This document shows, piece by piece, positions 61,217-64,000 of a stretch of DNA of 64,000 nucleotides; within the stretch, counting starts at the first letter, position 1; each line of letters opens with the position of its first letter. Where the stretch lies: the NCBI GenBank assembly GCA_018806915.1, contig JAGKQI010000105.1, positions 3,472,001-3,536,000 on the forward strand. Reading direction: 5' to 3'. The DNA comes from Phytophthora colocasiae (lineage: Eukaryota; Oomycota; Peronosporomycetes; Peronosporales; Peronosporaceae). Position numbers and translations under genes: made by a program. The notes beneath the pieces were generated by a model. The model saw only the letters and a program-made list of their open reading frames with translations. It was not told where the DNA came from and ran no database searches.

Positions 61217-63220
61217 ATGGAGCACCTCCCTTCGCCGCTCTTCTCGTCTATTGTGGCGTTTGCTGTCTATGACTACAGCGCAGATCCAATCCCTAAACGG
61301 ACGAGGCTTCCTGTCGACTCTCTTAAGGTTTTGGCGCAGGTCTGTAGAGCCTGGCACAGCCTCATCAACGCCATTGTCGCTCGCTCTAAGAGCTCTTCCC
61401 TTTCACTCAAATTCACTTCAGGAGAGCGTTGTGAACTTTTAGAACTACGTCGCCGAATTCTGGAACGAGGACCTCCGATTCTAGATCTGGATGTCAAGTT
61501 TGGACAGACTGGCTGGGGTCGTTCAGATTTCAAAATTGAATGGGACGTCTTCTTTTCGCGCCTTCCTGCTCTAAAAAGACTGGATCTGTCCGATGTAGAT
61601 TTACTGAGTGGACATGTGGAGCTCATCCTGACAAGTGCAGCTAAATACTGCGCGAACATCGAGTCTCTGATATTGTCCGACGTGAACGAGATGCTGCAAG
61701 GACGAGTCAAATTTGACTCGATTTTTAAAGCTCTGTACGCTGCCATGAAGACTTGGCACTCGAGTGGATCATATCGAGGACTGCGACAGTTGACGGTGCC
61801 AATTCTGGACGAGAGACACCGATTTGAGTCATGCAAACAATTTCTGGATAATGTGATGAAGTTCTGTCCTGAGGTGGAATATCTGGATGGCTACAAGAAG
61901 ACGTTGTGTGAAATTGACAAGCTGACGTGTCGCGATGGCTGGCTGGTTACGCTGGAACAGTGGAAAGAGTTCAATTCCAAGTGTACGCAGCTGAGGGAGT
62001 TCCATTGGGTGGTGGTGCCGTTTGCCGATCCATTTTTCAAGGTGTTTGGAGAACATATCAAACCGAACCTGAAGACACTTAAATTCGCAGTGAATATGCA
62101 TTGGGAATGGGGAGTGTATTACGATTCGCTGGCCGAAGCAGCTGGAGAAGAACCCCCTGTTGTTACATATAGCACTCAGCTCCCAGGGTATGGATTTAAG
62201 GCGACGGATGTGAGTACTGCCTTGAAAGGATGTCCAGCGTTAGATGAGCTTGAAGTTGAGCTTTACCATCCCGTTGATGACGAAGAGATGGAATACGATG
62301 ACCCGTACGACTACAACACTGTTGACTTCCCAAACCATGAAGTTATGAATATCGATATCTATGACGACAAATTCTGCGAGGCTATAGCGAAGAATTGCCC
62401 GCTGCTGACGAAGCTCTCAATCTGGGAAGTCGCTGAGGGACACAACAGCAACCTAACACCGATTCGAACGTTCACAGACCACGGACTCGTAGCTCTAGCT
62501 CAATTGAAGCATTTGACGTCGCTGGAGCTTCGCACAATTAACTGCACGGGAAACGGCTTGTTTGAGTTGTTAAATGATCTCTCAGATGAGTTCACGGGCG
62601 AGAGGAATTTCCAAATCGCAGTCGGTGGGCACGCAGGAGACTCAAAACTGGCGTTTTACAACGCACTTCCAGAGTTACTGATGCAACTAGAAGCGAGAAA
62701 CCCGGAAGAGCTTGCTTGGGGGAACCGGAAATTCGTGCTCCGCTTGAAGAACGCTAACTTTGCGGACGTTGAGCCAGCGTGGAGCGAGCAATATCTTCGT
62801 GGCTTGGAACGCGTGGTGGAAAACGTGAAGAAGATGCATCCGACGCTGCGCCTTCGGATCACGACGTGTGGACGCCGAGGAAGCACCTTCGGAGGCATCA
62901 TCGAGCTTGGCTTGTACACTGACAATGTCGAGCCTAGTCCGTGGTACGGTTGGGATGATGAAGAGATTAACCGCGGCGTTACGTTTGTGAATCGCGGTGG
63001 AGCGCGTGTGGTGTTCGAGGAAGAACGCAGTCGGTTGCCTATTGAGCTGCGCCACCCGGAATTACTTGATCCAGATTCGCTCCCGATCGACTATGAACTG
63101 CCTGCCGATTATTTTGATGCATATGGAGGTTATAGTGACTATGACGACTTTGATGACTACGATTCTGATGATCCTCCCCGTGGGTATTACGATGCAGAGG
63201 CTGACGAATTGTGGTTGTAA
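61217..63220 (+). CDS. F-box/LRR-like protein, paralogue 3 (667 aa)
   Basis: Single exon, intact. From the ATG at 61217 the F-box-like start MEHLPSPLFSSIVAF...VCRAWHSLI matches paralogue 2 (METLPIALQREICSF), which supports this start over a GTG-initiated frame at 61190. LRR-like units follow (LPALKRLDLSDVDL, LTSAAKYCANIESLIL, CPEVEYLDGYKK, LREFHWVVVPFADPFF, LTSLELRTINC). The C-terminus is unusual: a Tyr/Asp-rich acidic run (DYDDFDDYDSDDPP) not found in the other two. It lies ~40 kb from paralogues 1 and 2. Inferred role: substrate recognition for ubiquitination. Confidence 0.7.
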   Translation: MEHLPSPLFSSIVAFAVYDYSADPIPKRTRLPVDSLKVLAQVCRAWHSLINAIVARSKSSSLSLKFTSGERCELLELRRRILERGPPILDLDVKFGQTGWGRSDFKIEWDVFFSRLPALKRLDLSDVDLLSGHVELILTSAAKYCANIESLILSDVNEMLQGRVKFDSIFKALYAAMKTWHSSGSYRGLRQLTVPILDERHRFESCKQFLDNVMKFCPEVEYLDGYKKTLCEIDKLTCRDGWLVTLEQWKEFNSKCTQLREFHWVVVPFADPFFKVFGEHIKPNLKTLKFAVNMHWEWGVYYDSLAEAAGEEPPVVTYSTQLPGYGFKATDVSTALKGCPALDELEVELYHPVDDEEMEYDDPYDYNTVDFPNHEVMNIDIYDDKFCEAIAKNCPLLTKLSIWEVAEGHNSNLTPIRTFTDHGLVALAQLKHLTSLELRTINCTGNGLFELLNDLSDEFTGERNFQIAVGGHAGDSKLAFYNALPELLMQLEARNPEELAWGNRKFVLRLKNANFADVEPAWSEQYLRGLERVVENVKKMHPTLRLRITTCGRRGSTFGGIIELGLYTDNVEPSPWYGWDDEEINRGVTFVNRGGARVVFEEERSRLPIELRHPELLDPDSLPIDYELPADYFDAYGGYSDYDDFDDYDSDDPPRGYYDAEADELWL

Positions 63221-63363
63221 CCAGTCATTGATGACCCTGTTCATGGCTTCGTAGATAATTGTTTCAGTTGATTTGATACGAGTGGGTCAAGGATACGTTT
63301 TTACTACGATGAGTAGTCATTCTGTTTCATGATGGTAGTCCCTCCTCTGTGGGTTATGATCAT

Positions 63364-64000
63364 CTACGACAGTGTAGCGTTGATAACGACGGACGTGGTG
63401 GTGATACCCTGGGTTGCGATAGCTGTCTTCAGCAGATAGTTTTGGTACGGGTCAGCAGGTGCCGTGTACGTATACCCAGTTGCGCAGGAGTTGGTGTACG
63501 CGACAATGGACCACGTCAGGGTGGAGCTGCTCCAACAGGCCTTGTACGTCTTGGTAGCTGACGTGCTTGCTACCCAACGTCCACTAGTGTTCATAAGCAC
63601 GTACGCGTCTGAGGCAGTTGTACTTGGTTCGTTCTCCGCCCATGACCACGCTTGAGCACTCATCTTGGCTCCATCAACCATGTCTGTCGCCACCAGATTC
63701 ATGTTCCACCGCACGAAATTGCCAATGTTGCTCGAGTCCAAGAACGTCTTGATATCCTCAGTAAATACTGCTGAATCTGACAGTGAAATGTATCGCAATT
63801 CAGCTTGATACGATCGCAAGAAGTAGTCGTTGCCGTAGATTTCCAGCCCATTGATCTTGCGAGAACTGTCTGGTAGAGTATCGATGTAGTCGGTGGTCAG
63901 GACTTCATGACCTCCACAGAAATCGTTGATACTGTACGCAAGTCCCGTGTCTTCATTGGCAAGGAGTAACACGCGATACCCAGCGTCAATGAACTCATTA
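63364..64000 (-). CDS. Secreted PLC-like protein, second copy (3' end only)
   Basis: The 3' part of a gene that continues beyond the right edge. It matches the C-terminal third of the PLC-like protein at 32277-34952: EFIDAGYRVLLLAN, ELRYISL, RWNMNLVATD, AQAWSWAENEPST, GRWVAST, DPYQNYLL and VVINATLS. It stops right after VINATLS, whereas the other copy runs on through a palindrome. It is convergent with F-box paralogue 3, with 143 bp between stops. Confidence 0.85.
   Translation of the reverse strand, partial: NEFIDAGYRVLLLANEDTGLAYSINDFCGGHEVLTTDYIDTLPDSSRKINGLEIYGNDYFLRSYQAELRYISLSDSAVFTEDIKTFLDSSNIGNFVRWNMNLVATDMVDGAKMSAQAWSWAENEPSTTASDAYVLMNTSGRWVASTSATKTYKACWSSSTLTWSIVAYTNSCATGYTYTAPADPYQNYLLKTAIATQGITTTSVVINATLS

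Noticed and set aside
1..64000. CRISPR arrays, prokaryotic operons, tRNA or rRNA genes
   Set aside because: Spliced genes, LTR elements and eukaryotic domains rule out a prokaryote. No regularly spaced short repeats and no convincing tRNA or rRNA sequence were seen, though a dedicated scan was not possible.

Overview
The window is nuclear DNA of a eukaryote, most likely an oomycete of the Phytophthora/Pythium type. The evidence is compact genes with short (54-75 bp) GT-AG introns, very short intergenic spaces, an oomycete-type initiator (GCTCATTCT) upstream of one small gene, and a mobile-element set typical of these genomes: chromodomain Ty3/gypsy, tyrosine-recombinase retroelement, MULE and piggyBac-like. 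A BART/WW protein resembling cilia-associated proteins and a soluble-adenylyl-cyclase-like gene fit a lineage that still makes flagellate zoospores (inference).

Region 1 (1-16,488) was a tandem array of three 4-coumarate-CoA-ligase-like (AMP-binding) genes, and all three are broken. Copy A (305-~1452) lacks exon 1 and its 3' end. It is joined to the last bases of exon 1 of copy B. Copy B is split in exon 2 by a chromodomain Ty3/gypsy element (1641-7326, identical 212-bp LTRs, TSD GAAAG). Copy C (9075-16488) is split in exon 3 by a 5708-bp Ngaro-type tyrosine-recombinase retrotransposon (9827-15534) with split direct repeats A1...B1-A2-B2. Removing either element restores the host reading frame exactly. 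The extreme left edge is the 3' end of another LTR.

Region 2 (16,489-35,740) is gene-dense and mostly intact: a 45-aa Lys-rich protein, two tandem F-box/LRR-like paralogues, a small two-exon gene, a three-exon ankyrin gene, a seven-exon BART-coiled-coil-WW gene, a DUF726/TMCO4-like gene, a soluble adenylyl cyclase-like gene with a frameshift, a secreted PLC-like phosphodiesterase whose 3' end carries a perfect 77-bp palindrome, and a small secreted protein.

Region 3 (35,741-50,756) is a decayed MULE whose single transposase gene carries a SWIM finger and a C-terminal Ulp1-type cysteine protease. A second chromodomain gypsy element (36987-44879, TSD GTACT) is nested inside the protease domain. 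That element also has a long antisense reading frame between pol and the 3' LTR.

Region 4 (50,757-61,216) holds two nearly identical ~966-bp inverted arms around a broken PLD/CCCH gene, a coiled-coil gene and a DOT1-like methyltransferase gene, then a piggyBac-like transposase and relics. Region 5 (61,217-64,000) returns to host genes: a third F-box/LRR paralogue followed convergently by a second PLC-like gene that runs off the right edge.

Many conserved frames are interrupted by single-base shifts, most of them in repeats. Together with identical or near-identical LTRs this suggests either very young but already defective copies or residual consensus errors in repeats; reads would be needed to tell which. 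Calls rest on motif recognition and splice-site reasoning without database searches.
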